A stretch of 64,000 nt of DNA from Bog-756 sp963699345 (GTDB lineage Bacteria; Actinomycetota; Acidimicrobiia; Acidimicrobiales; RAAP-2). Made by a program: the position numbers and the translations under genes. Positions 7,905-15,783 of this stretch are shown one piece after another. The notes under the pieces were generated by a model, which saw nothing but the letters and a program-made list of their open reading frames with translations, searched no databases and had not been told where the DNA came from. Location of the stretch: NCBI GenBank assembly GCA_963699345.1, contig CAVOTL010000007.1:744001-808000 (forward strand), written 5' to 3'. Each line of letters begins with the position of its first letter. Within the stretch, counting starts at the first letter, position 1.

Positions 7905-9218
7905 TCAGCGCGGGTGACAGGCCTTCGCCTTCCGTCCGCTCCCACAGGGGCACGGATCGTTGCGGCCGGCGGTGGCGAAGAGCTGGCGCACCTCGTCGGC
8001 GTAGTGACCGCTCCGCAGCAGCTGGGCCATGAGCCGCATCGGCCCGTCGATGTGGGTGAAGAACGACTTGTAGCCGGCACACAGGTAGTTGAGCCCGTAC
8101 TCACCGTCCGGGGTGAGCGTGAAGCGGTTGCGCGGGCACTCGCCGTTGCAGGCGAACCGCACGTCGCAGGATCGGCAGTAGGCGGGGAGGGTCTCCTCCT
8201 TGGCCTTCCCGAACGCCACCTGTCGGGGCGAGCTCACGAGATCGACCATGGAGGTGGTGGTGATGTTCCCGAGGAGATGGTCGGGCTCGACGAAGTGGTC
8301 GCAGGAGTACAGGTCACCGTTGTGCTCGAGGGCCACCGCGTCACCGCAGGTCTTGCGGAAGATGCACAGGCTCGAGGGAAGGTCGCACCAGCTGGCCAGG
8401 GCGGCGTCGAACAGCTGGACGAACACCGTGCCGACGTCGTGTACGACCCATTCGTCGAACACGGCGTTCAGGAACGTCCCCCAGGCGTCCGGGTCGACCG
8501 ACCGGTCGGTGACGGTGTCGCCCTCCTGGAACCCCGTTTCGTTGACGCGCTCGACGATGGGGATGAACTGGACGAACGTGATCCCGAGGTCGTCGCGGAA
8601 GTACCGGTAGACGTCGAGCGGGTGCGCCTGGTTGGCGGCGTGCACCGTGCACAGCACGTTGACATCGACTTCGTGGGCCTGCAGGAGGCCGAGTCCCCGC
8701 AGGACCCGGGAGGACGTGGGGCCGCCGCGCTTGTCCACGCGGTAGCGGTCATGGAGGTCGGGCGGCCCGTCGATGCTGATGCCCACCAGGAACCGGTGCC
8801 GGGCGAGCAGCTCACACCAGTCGTCGGTCAGCAGGGTGCCGTTGGTCTGGATCGTGTGCTGGAGTTGCTGGGCCGGTCGGGCCACCTCCTCGGCCAGGGC
8901 CACCGCCCGCCGGAAGAAGTCCACACCCATGAGGGTGGGCTCACCGCCCTGCCACGCCACGGTGACCTCGCCATCGGGCTGACTGGCCAGGTACTGGCCG
9001 AGGTAGTCGGCCAGGAGGTCGTCCGACATCCGGAACCGGTCGCCCGGGTAGAGCGACTCCTTCGACAGGAAGAAGCAGTACTCGCAGTCGAGGTTGCAGA
9101 TCGGACCGGTCGGCTTGGCCAGGACGTGGAACGGCACGCGCAACGTGCTCGGCCGGTCCGCCTGAGCCCCCCGGGCGGACCCGGTGCGGGTGGGTGTCAT
9201 CTCGACCGGTGTGGACAT
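7905..9218 (-). CDS. Anaerobic sulfatase-maturase-like radical SAM/SPASM enzyme with SEC-C tail
   Basis: A 437-residue protein. The radical SAM cluster motif is CNLDCEYC (Cys41, Cys45, Cys48), followed by VAWQGGEPTL, typical of enzymes that convert Cys or Ser of sulfatases to formylglycine. A SPASM region with several cysteines lies near residues 365-385 (CRSCDVRFACNGECPRNRF) and would bind two auxiliary Fe-S clusters. The last 20 residues, DPCPCGSGRKAKACH, form a SEC-C zinc motif, also found at the end of SecA. No sulfatase gene is present nearby, so the partner is unknown. The ATG at 9218 is preceded by a GGGGG-type ribosome site and a TAGGGT box further up. Confidence 0.88.
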   Translation of the reverse strand: MSTPVEMTPTRTGSARGAQADRPSTLRVPFHVLAKPTGPICNLDCEYCFFLSKESLYPGDRFRMSDDLLADYLGQYLASQPDGEVTVAWQGGEPTLMGVDFFRRAVALAEEVARPAQQLQHTIQTNGTLLTDDWCELLARHRFLVGISIDGPPDLHDRYRVDKRGGPTSSRVLRGLGLLQAHEVDVNVLCTVHAANQAHPLDVYRYFRDDLGITFVQFIPIVERVNETGFQEGDTVTDRSVDPDAWGTFLNAVFDEWVVHDVGTVFVQLFDAALASWCDLPSSLCIFRKTCGDAVALEHNGDLYSCDHFVEPDHLLGNITTTSMVDLVSSPRQVAFGKAKEETLPAYCRSCDVRFACNGECPRNRFTLTPDGEYGLNYLCAGYKSFFTHIDGPMRLMAQLLRSGHYADEVRQLFATAGRNDPCPCGSGRKAKACHPR

Positions 9219-9276
9219 GGCGGCGGCCCCCTTCTTTGCGCACCCTATCGGCGCCGCAACCAGGTGCGGGCCGGAC

Positions 9277-10197
9277 CTACGAACCTCCGGCGTCCAGGCG
9301 GGCGAGCATGGCGGCCAGCACGTCCCCGGGGGCGTCGATCTGCAGGAAGTGACCCGCTCCCCCGATGCGGTCGAAGGTGGCTCCCCTGATCTCCTCGGCC
9401 CACCGTTCGCCTCCCGAGACCGGGAAGACCGGGTCGGCGTCGCCGAAGATCACGTGGACCGGGATCGGCCAGTTCGCCAGGTGCACCCGCACCTCGGCCT
9501 GGAGGGTCGCATCGCCCAACTCGGGCTCGGCGAACGGGATGCAGACCGGGAACCGACGGGCACCGGCCTTGGACGCCGCACCGGTGAACGGCGCGTCGAA
9601 GGCCGCCACCACCCGGACCAGATCGTGTCCCGGGCGGCGGAGGGTGCCGGCCACGATGTTGCCGGTCGGCATGTCGCCCCCGAGGAACTCCGGGTCGAGG
9701 GCGGCGGACCGCCAGCTGCGGACCCCCTCGGAGTACTCGAAGCCGTCATGGTGGAGCCAGGTGTTGAGGATGACCGCCCGCCGGTACCGGTGGAGATCGG
9801 CGTCGGCCGTGCAGAGCCCGATGGGACCGCCCCAGTCCTGCACCACCAGGTGGATGTCGCCGAGATCCAAGGTCCGGACCAGGTGGTCGAGAGCCTCCCG
9901 GTGACGGGCGATGGTGTACCACGCGTCGTCGGTCGGCTTGTCCGACCGGCCGAACCCGAAATGGTCGGGCGCCACCACCCGGAACCCGGCCGCCACCAGC
10001 GGATCGATCCAGTCGCGGTAGAGATAGGCCCAGGTCGGTTCCCCGTGCAGCAGCAGAAAGGTCCCTCGGTCCTCCCCCGGTGGGCGCTCGTCGACGTAGT
10101 GCTGACGGAGGCCGTTCGGGTGGGTGAGGTACCGGGGTTCGTAGGGCCAGTCGAGGACCTCGAACCGGTCGTCGGGGGTGCGCACCACGTCGCTCAT
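9277..10197 (-). CDS. Haloalkane dehalogenase-like alpha/beta hydrolase
   Basis: A 306-residue alpha/beta-hydrolase. HGEPTW (residues 51-56) forms the oxyanion loop. VVQDWGG places the nucleophile at Asp121 followed by Trp122, the halide-stabilising residue of haloalkane dehalogenases. FGDADPVFP supplies the acid and GAGHF the catalytic His near the C-terminus. The HGEPTW plus QDWGG combination is that of the HLD-I subfamily, so hydrolysis of a carbon-halogen bond is likely, though epoxide or ester hydrolases can look similar. The gene is divergent from a pair of small barrel proteins; the shared intergenic region holds a perfect palindrome. Start ATG 10197. Confidence 0.85.
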   Translation of the reverse strand: MSDVVRTPDDRFEVLDWPYEPRYLTHPNGLRQHYVDERPPGEDRGTFLLLHGEPTWAYLYRDWIDPLVAAGFRVVAPDHFGFGRSDKPTDDAWYTIARHREALDHLVRTLDLGDIHLVVQDWGGPIGLCTADADLHRYRRAVILNTWLHHDGFEYSEGVRSWRSAALDPEFLGGDMPTGNIVAGTLRRPGHDLVRVVAAFDAPFTGAASKAGARRFPVCIPFAEPELGDATLQAEVRVHLANWPIPVHVIFGDADPVFPVSGGERWAEEIRGATFDRIGGAGHFLQIDAPGDVLAAMLARLDAGGS

Positions 10198-10243
10198 CTG
10201 CGTCCTCTCGCCCGGCCCGGGCCCTCCGGAACGGGACCTCGGA

Positions 10244-10257
10244 GTCACTATAGTGAC
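10244..10257. promoter_or_regulatory. Perfect 14-bp palindrome, candidate operator between divergent genes
   Basis: GTCACTATAGTGAC is its own reverse complement. It lies 47 bases upstream of the dehalogenase start and 64 bases upstream of the gene at 10321, and is one of very few AT-containing stretches in the region. Size, symmetry and position suit a dimeric repressor such as a TetR or GntR protein. No regulator gene is adjacent. Confidence 0.6.
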
Positions 10258-10320
10258 ACCGAGACTGACAACATCGACCCGGGCCGGCCGGGCCGGGCCG
10301 ACGACCGGAGGACGTAGTCC

Positions 10321-11142
10321 ATGGACCCCGACCAGCTCCCCACCCTGTCGTACGGGACCATCGACCCGGGGTACGTCCGCCGACTGGCCGACGTGCGTCC
10401 CGAGGACGACGGGCCGCTGTGGATGGTCAACCTCATGCGCTACCGGGACCGGGCCGTCTACGCCGACGGCCGGGACTCCGACCTCACCGGTCGGGAGGCC
10501 GACGACCGGTACGCGCCGTTCGGCCCCTTCCGCGAGGTCGGCGCGGAACTGGTGTTCCTGTCCGACGTCGAGGAGCAGTTCATCGGTGACGATCAGCGCT
10601 GGGACCGGATCGCCGTGGTCCGCTACCCGACGCGCCGGGCGTTCCTCGACATGCAGGACCTTCCCGAGTACGTCGAACTGCACCAGCACAAGGACGCGGG
10701 CATGGCGTCCACGTTCGTGATCGGCTGCGTACCGGTGGCCGAGCCGGCGCTGCCACCCGACGCCCCTGACCTCGACGCGGTGCCCCACCCCTCGACTCCC
10801 GAGGACGGACCCGTCGTCATTCTCCACGTGCTCCGGTACCACGAAGGACGGGTGTCCGAGGACATGGAGATCTACCAGGGCCTGTCCGCCCAGATCGCCG
10901 TGCCCCAGGGCATCCGCATCGGCGCGTGGTTCGACGTCGAGGGCACCGTGGTGGGCGACGGGCGCGGTTGGGACCAGGTCCGGTTCCACGTGTTCCCTTC
11001 CCGGGCCGCCTTCCTGGCGGTCGCCCTCGATCCGGCCCGCCTGGCCGCTCAGGCGGACCACCGGGAACCGGCCATCGCCGACACGTACACCTTGCTGCTC
11101 CGACCCGGCCTGGACCGGCTGACCGGGTCCACCGACTCCTGA
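10321..11142 (+). CDS. Protein with two tandem DUF1330-like dimeric alpha/beta-barrel domains
   Basis: A 273-residue soluble protein. The first half (about 25-135) has WMVNLMRYRDRA, a central VGAELVFLSDVEE strand, WDRIAVVRYPTRRAFLDM and PEYVELHQHKDAGM, which is the DUF1330 pattern. The second half (about 160-265) repeats the plan in degenerate form (VVILHVLRYHEG, then WDQVRFHVFPSRAAFLAV). Domains of this fold often bind small hydrophobic molecules or act as cofactor-free oxygenases or isomerases; the function here is unknown. The ATG at 10321 starts the protein just beyond the palindrome. The next gene, 29 bases on, encodes another barrel-type protein, so they may act together. Confidence 0.75.
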   Translation: MDPDQLPTLSYGTIDPGYVRRLADVRPEDDGPLWMVNLMRYRDRAVYADGRDSDLTGREADDRYAPFGPFREVGAELVFLSDVEEQFIGDDQRWDRIAVVRYPTRRAFLDMQDLPEYVELHQHKDAGMASTFVIGCVPVAEPALPPDAPDLDAVPHPSTPEDGPVVILHVLRYHEGRVSEDMEIYQGLSAQIAVPQGIRIGAWFDVEGTVVGDGRGWDQVRFHVFPSRAAFLAVALDPARLAAQADHREPAIADTYTLLLRPGLDRLTGSTDS

Positions 11143-11171
11143 CGCCTCCACCGATCGAATCGAGGACCACC

Positions 11172-11531
11172 GTGAAGCAACCCGCCGCCATCCGTTGCGT
11201 GCTCCAGATGCAGGTGCACGACGTCGACACCTTCCGTCAGGTCGCCACCGAGTGCTGCGCCATCTCCGACGGCGAGCCCGGCACCCTCTACTACGACTGG
11301 TTCCTCGACGAGGCCACCGGCGCCGCCCGTCTGGTGGAGGGCTACGACTCCTACGAGTCGATCGTGGCCCACGCCATCGGCCCCGTGTTCACCGACGTCG
11401 GACCGCGGCTCCTGGAGGCGTGCACCTTCGTCCACATGGACGCCTACGGGGACACGGCCCGGCTCGCCGAAGGCCCCCAGTTCTGGCCGTCGACCTACTG
11501 GGGACCGGCGATCGCCGGACTCGGCGACTGA
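11172..11531 (+). CDS. Antibiotic-biosynthesis-monooxygenase-like small barrel protein
   Basis: A 119-residue protein with the ABM/YgiN layout: a first strand with IRCVLQMQVHD, then EPGTLYYDWFLDE, LVEGYDSYESIVAH, and a terminal strand-like CTFVHMDAYGD. Family members work as dimers and include quinol or polyketide monooxygenases and plain stress proteins. Start taken as GTG 11172, the first start that gives the complete barrel. It follows the DUF1330-like gene by 29 bases on the same strand and is convergent with the acyl-CoA dehydrogenase. Confidence 0.72.
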   Translation: MKQPAAIRCVLQMQVHDVDTFRQVATECCAISDGEPGTLYYDWFLDEATGAARLVEGYDSYESIVAHAIGPVFTDVGPRLLEACTFVHMDAYGDTARLAEGPQFWPSTYWGPAIAGLGD

Positions 11532-11583
11532 ACGGTCGGCCCGCCGCGGCCCTCCTGTCACGGCAGGCGGACGGGGGCCTCCG

Positions 11584-12792
11584 TCAGGCGTAACGACCGA
11601 GTTCGGCCCGGGCGAGCTGGCGGCGGTGGACCTCGTCGGGCCCGTCGGCGAAGCGCAAGGTGCGCAGACCGGCGTACATGCGGGCCAGGGGGAAGTCCTC
11701 CGACACCCCGCCACCCCCGTGCGCCTGGATGGCCCGGTCGACGACGCGCAGCGCCATGTTCGGTGCCACCACCTTGATGGCCGAGATCTCCGTGGCCGCC
11801 CCCTTGTGGCCCACGGTGTCCATCAGGTAGGCCGCCTTGAGGGTCAGGAGGCGGGCCTGCTCGATCTCGATACGGGAGTCGGCGATCCACTCGCGGATGA
11901 CGCCCTGGGCGGCCAGGGGCTTCCCGAACGCCTCGCGCCCGAGCACCCGACGGCACATCAGCTCGAGCGCCCGCTCGGCCATGCCGATGCAGCGCATGCA
12001 GTGGTGGATGCGCCCGGGCCCGAGTCGGGCCTGGGCGATGGCGAACCCCATGCCCTCGTCGGCGATCAGGTTCGACGCCGGCACCCGCACGTCCTCGAAC
12101 AGCAGCTCGCAGTGGCCCTCGCGGTCCACGTACCCGAACACCGGCAGGTTGCGGACGATGGTGAGGCCCGGGGTGTCCCGGGGAACCAGGATCATCGACT
12201 GCTGCTGGTGGCGGGCGGCCTCGGGGTCGGTCTTGCCCATCACGATGAAGATGCGGCAGCGCTCGGAGGCGGCCCCCGAGATCCACCACTTGCGGCCGTT
12301 CAGCACGTACTCGTCGCCGTCCCGGCGGATCGAGAGCTGGATGTTGGTGGCGTCCGAGGAGGCCACGTCCGGCTCGGTCATGGCGAATGCCGACCGGATC
12401 CGGCCCTCGAGCAGCGGGACCAGCCACTGCTCTTTGTGCTCCTCCGACCCGAAGAGGGCCAGGACCTCCATGTTGCCGGTGTCGGGCGCCGAGCAGTTCA
12501 TGGCCTCCGAGGCCAGCGGGCTCCGGCCCGCCAGTTCGGCCAGGTAGGCGTAGTCGAGATTGGGGACGGGGTCCGGCGTCCAGGGGGTGACGTGGGGCAT
12601 GAAGAGGTTCCACAGGCCCCGATCCCGGGCCGACGCCTTCAGGTCCTCCAGTACCGGCGGGTGGAAATGGGGATCACCCGACGCCGCCATCTGCTCCTCG
12701 TAGACCGCCTCGGCCGGGAGCACCTCCGTCTCGACGAACTCGGTCACACGCGTGCGGAGGTCCAACCCCCGGGGGCTCGGTTCGAAACTCAT
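11584..12792 (-). CDS. Acyl-CoA dehydrogenase (ACAD10/11-like)
   Basis: A 402-residue FAD enzyme spanning all three acyl-CoA dehydrogenase domains. FAMTEPDVASSDATNIQ and KWWISGA are the FAD and substrate loops of the middle domain; the C-terminal domain has EAFGKPLAAQGVIREWIADS, then IQAHGGGGVSEDFPLAR and FADGPDEVHRRQLAR. Conservation of the last motif places it close to the ACAD10/11-like group acting on long or branched acyl-CoAs in beta-oxidation. A GAGGAG ribosome site precedes the ATG at 12792. It stands alone, with a 500-base non-coding region upstream, so it is probably transcribed by itself. Confidence 0.92.
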   Translation of the reverse strand: MSFEPSPRGLDLRTRVTEFVETEVLPAEAVYEEQMAASGDPHFHPPVLEDLKASARDRGLWNLFMPHVTPWTPDPVPNLDYAYLAELAGRSPLASEAMNCSAPDTGNMEVLALFGSEEHKEQWLVPLLEGRIRSAFAMTEPDVASSDATNIQLSIRRDGDEYVLNGRKWWISGAASERCRIFIVMGKTDPEAARHQQQSMILVPRDTPGLTIVRNLPVFGYVDREGHCELLFEDVRVPASNLIADEGMGFAIAQARLGPGRIHHCMRCIGMAERALELMCRRVLGREAFGKPLAAQGVIREWIADSRIEIEQARLLTLKAAYLMDTVGHKGAATEISAIKVVAPNMALRVVDRAIQAHGGGGVSEDFPLARMYAGLRTLRFADGPDEVHRRQLARAELGRYA

Positions 12793-13293
12793 GGCTCACT
12801 CCTCGGTGCGACTCGGTGCCCGACTCGACCGGGCCACCCGAGGGTAGCCAACGACCGGCAGGACCACGCGCCGGTGGGAAGCGTGGGCCATCGGCGCCCG
12901 GTCGAACGACCGCCATCGGAGGGGACCACATCTCACGGTGCGTGATGGTGCCAGCGCACCAGGTGGCCGGACCACGGGTGTATTCCCAGAATCTTCAGGG
13001 CCGAACGACCCCTATCGACCCTCCACCGTCAAGTTCCGGTCGGGGGCGTCGAAGAGCAGTGCGCGGGAGCGGAGGTGGGGCGGGTGCGCCAGATCGGTGG
13101 GCCGGATCCGACTTCGCAACTCTTCGGACCCGGGAGTCAGCTCCCGGGGGCCCAGGGACCCAACTGAACCGGCACCCTCCCGGGGGCCGGTCGAGGTGAC
13201 ACACCTGACGCGGCGGGAGGGCGGAGGCCCGGACCATCAGACGCCATGGCGGAGCGCACCGGACCATGAACCACCCAATCCAAGGAGAGAACC
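12793..13293. other. 501-base intergenic region between divergent genes
   Basis: No convincing coding region. It must hold the promoters of the acyl-CoA dehydrogenase (minus) and the SipW-type protein (plus). The right end has an AAGGAGAG ribosome site eight bases before the ATG at 13294. A strong hairpin lies at 13129-13148 and is listed separately. I compared the stretch from memory with common riboswitch consensus elements and saw none. Confidence 0.6.
13129..13148. other. Perfect 8-bp stem-loop upstream of the SipW-type protein gene
   Basis: CCCGGGAG, a four-base loop TCAG, then CTCCCGGG. It lies about 145 bases before the start at 13294, with no T-tract on either strand. It could be a structural element of a long 5' leader or an operator. 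Confidence 0.45.
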
Positions 13294-13803
13294 ATGAAGC
13301 GATTCACGCTCAAGAAGAAGGTCGCCGCGGTCGGCATCGCCGCGGTCATGGCCGTGGGCGGCGGCGGCATCGCCTTCGCCTACTTCACCTCGGGCGGTAG
13401 CGGCACGGGCTCGGCCCAGGTCGGCACCGGTCCGGACGATGCGTTCTCCTTCACCAGCACCGGACCGGCCACTCCCCTCACCCCGGGTGCCGACAGCCAG
13501 CCGTTCGACGTGAGCGTGACCAATACGTCGGACCAGGCGGCGTTCGTCGGCTTGGTCTCGATGTCGATCGCCACCTTCCCCGGCGGCGACGCGGCGACGG
13601 CAGACGGCTCCGACATCCCCGGATGCCTGGCGAGTTGGTTCACCGTGGATCCGACGCTCGATGTCGGCACCACCGTCGGGGCCGGCGACACGGTGACGGC
13701 CTCCGGCCTAGGGATCGACGAGCCGACCATCTCGATGACGGAGAGCAACACGGACCAGAACCCCTGTGAGGACGCCAGCATCGGCATCAACTTCAGCTCG
13801 TAG
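13294..13803 (+). CDS. Secreted protein with SipW-type signal peptide (TasA/camelysin-like)
   Basis: A 169-residue exported protein. Positively charged KRFTLKKK is followed by a hydrophobic core and a probable cleavage after GIAFA (residue 29), leaving YFTSGGSGTGSAQVG; this A-Y-F-T-x-G start of the mature chain is the hallmark of SipW-dependent signal peptides. The mature part is an acidic, Thr/Ser-rich beta-type domain (LTPGADSQPFDVSVTNTS), like TasA-family fibre subunits, with two Cys that may pair. A strong AAGGAGAG ribosome site fixes the ATG. The second such protein lies 236 bases downstream, but no SipW-type signal peptidase is in the window. Fibre formation is inference. Confidence 0.75.
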   Translation: MKRFTLKKKVAAVGIAAVMAVGGGGIAFAYFTSGGSGTGSAQVGTGPDDAFSFTSTGPATPLTPGADSQPFDVSVTNTSDQAAFVGLVSMSIATFPGGDAATADGSDIPGCLASWFTVDPTLDVGTTVGAGDTVTASGLGIDEPTISMTESNTDQNPCEDASIGINFSS

Positions 13804-14039
13804 CACCAGCCCGTCCCCCGGTTCCGCCCGGACGGCCGCCCCGCGACCGTCCGGGCCCCGGTGGGACCCGACAGCGGTGCGGACGAGGGCGCACCCCGAC
13901 CGGAGGTCGACATGGCGGACACCGGATCCACGGCCATGACCCCTGCAGCCACGACCAGCCCGTCGCGGGTCGTGGCCCCGGCGCGTCCGGTCACCGCTGA
14001 CCGCCCGCGTCCGCTCACCCTCTGCCCCGAGGGAGCACG

Positions 14040-15680
14040 GTGACGGCGCGCCGGATCCTCGTCCCCCTGGCCGTCGTCGCTGTCCTCATCGGCACCGCCA
14101 CACCGGCCTGGGCCTACTGGGGCTCGACCGGTTCCGGCACCGGCACCGCCGAGGTGGCGTCACTGGACGCGCCGACCGACGTGACGGCCACGGGCGCAGG
14201 CGACCAGGTCGAGGTGGCCTGGGCGGGAGCGACGAGCCCGGACCTGGTCGCCCTCGGGTACATCGTGACCCGCACATCGACGGCCGACGGCACCGAGGTC
14301 GACGTGTGCGGCACCGGCCCGGGCCAGGTCCTCGATGCCCCGTCGTGCGAGGACGTGGGGGTGCCGTCGGGCACCTACACCTACACCGTCACCGCCACGT
14401 TCGGCGGCTGGACGAGCGTCAGCGCACCGAGCGACCCCGTCGACGTGGGAGCCATCGAGACGGATTCCGACCTCGTGCTCTCCCCGTCCACGGCCACCTT
14501 CGGCGCGGAGGACGGCACCGATTTCATGGTGTCCGTCGACACCGGCGACGACGGCACGGCCACCGGCACCGTGGACGTCTCGTCGGGCGCCACGGACCTG
14601 TGCACCGTCACGCTGCCCGACACCTCCTGCTCGCCGGATCCCGACGCCCTCGATCCCTCCGTCGCGCCGTACCCGTTGGTCGCCACCTACAGCGGTGACG
14701 GCACCTACGCCGGGTCGGTCTCGGCCGCACAGCTCCTCACCGTCTACGCGGCACCCGTCATCACGACCACCACCCTCGCCCCGGGGGTGGCGGGCGAGAC
14801 CGGCTACCGCCAGACCCTGGCGGCCACCGGCGGCCTACCGGGACTGACCTGGACGGTAACGGGAGGAAGCCTTCCAACCGGACTGTTCCTCGACGCCCCG
14901 AGCGGGGTGATTTACGGCAACCTGGCCGCAGGTGACATCAATACGACATTCACCGTCACCGTCTCCGACGGCGACGGGGCCTACGCCAGCTCCCTGTTCA
15001 CCCTCACGGTCACCGGAGCCCTGATCCAGCAGGTCGGCACCCACACCACGGCCAACGGCACCTCGGTCAGCCTCACCCTGACATTGCCGATCACCGCGGG
15101 TGACGCCCTGGTCGTGTCGGTCGACCAGGCCTGTGCCACCAGCAGCGGCGCCCACGTCGACGCCCACGTGTCCGGGGTGTCCGGCGACTCGATCGCATGG
15201 AGCCGGGCCGTCGCCACCGGTTGCAGCACCGACGGCGATGCCGAGCTCTGGTACGGGATCGACGTGCCGGGTGCCGCCGCCGGGACGAGGATCACCGTGA
15301 CCCTGGCCGGCTCCGCGGTGGTCCAGTTCGTCGACGTGGCCGAGTACCGGGGAGTCGTCGCCCGGGACACCACGTCACCGGCCACGGTGGATGCCGCCGG
15401 CACCGGTTCCACCACCGGGCCCGGGACGGTCACCCCCGCGACCTCCGGCGAACTCGTGGTGGGCGACACGTTCGTCACCCGGGCGACACCGGCGTCCCTC
15501 GTCGGGCTGGTCGGTCCCTTCGTCGCCCTCAACACCACCAGCCCCTACGAGGGGTTCGGTGTCTTCGCCATCGACGCCACCGCCGCCGTCCTCACCCCCG
15601 GGTACACCCAGACGGTGGCCGGCAGCCCGACGGCGGGCCCCTGGTCGTCGGCGGCCACGGCCTTCACGTTCACTCCCTGA
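14040..15680 (+). CDS. Large exported surface protein with SipW-type leader, Fn3- and Ig-like domains
   Basis: 546 residues. A signal peptide ends in TPAWA and the mature chain begins YWGSTGSGTGTAEV, matching the neighbouring 13294 protein. Then come a fibronectin-III-like domain (about 45-135, with VTATGAGDQVEVAWAG), a bacterial Ig-like domain (about 145-235, SPSTATFGAEDG to YSGDGTYAGS), a putative-Ig domain (about 245-330, GLPGLTWTVTGGSLPTGL) and a C-terminal beta-rich domain of about 200 residues with four Cys. No sortase motif or membrane anchor is visible, so it may be released or bind the neighbouring fibre protein. GTG 14040 follows a GAGGGAG ribosome site. Adhesion or matrix role is inference. 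Confidence 0.78.
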   Translation: MTARRILVPLAVVAVLIGTATPAWAYWGSTGSGTGTAEVASLDAPTDVTATGAGDQVEVAWAGATSPDLVALGYIVTRTSTADGTEVDVCGTGPGQVLDAPSCEDVGVPSGTYTYTVTATFGGWTSVSAPSDPVDVGAIETDSDLVLSPSTATFGAEDGTDFMVSVDTGDDGTATGTVDVSSGATDLCTVTLPDTSCSPDPDALDPSVAPYPLVATYSGDGTYAGSVSAAQLLTVYAAPVITTTTLAPGVAGETGYRQTLAATGGLPGLTWTVTGGSLPTGLFLDAPSGVIYGNLAAGDINTTFTVTVSDGDGAYASSLFTLTVTGALIQQVGTHTTANGTSVSLTLTLPITAGDALVVSVDQACATSSGAHVDAHVSGVSGDSIAWSRAVATGCSTDGDAELWYGIDVPGAAAGTRITVTLAGSAVVQFVDVAEYRGVVARDTTSPATVDAAGTGSTTGPGTVTPATSGELVVGDTFVTRATPASLVGLVGPFVALNTTSPYEGFGVFAIDATAAVLTPGYTQTVAGSPTAGPWSSAATAFTFTP

Positions 15681-15723
15681 GCCACCGGGTCCCGAGAGCG
15701 GGTCCCGGTGCAGCGCCAGGCCC

Positions 15724-15766
15724 TTGACGACTTCGTTCCACGGGTTAGACTACTTTATATAGAGTA
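15724..15766 (+). promoter_or_regulatory. Promoter with overlapping palindrome ahead of the padR-ABC operon
   Basis: TTGACG (15724-15729), a 16-base spacer and TAGACT (15746-15751) form a good sigma-70-type promoter. TACTTTATATAGAGTA at 15751-15766 is a palindrome with one mismatched pair, overlapping the -10 end and likely transcription start. PadR proteins commonly repress their own operon from such sites, so this is probably the autoregulatory operator. Confidence 0.7.
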
Positions 15767-15783
15767 CCCGTAAAGGAGTGGAC

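Noticed and set aside
13861..14043. Small frame of 60 codons ending in GTGA at the start of the 14040 gene
   Set aside because: The overlap is suggestive, but there is no ribosome site and the product is Pro/Ala/Arg-rich without structure. It is better seen as untranslated spacer in the 13804-14039 gap.
15741..15772. A second inverted repeat, ACGGGT/ACCCGT, around the padR promoter palindrome
   Set aside because: Its centre is offset from the main palindrome by three bases and the 20-base spacing is unusual, so it is probably chance.
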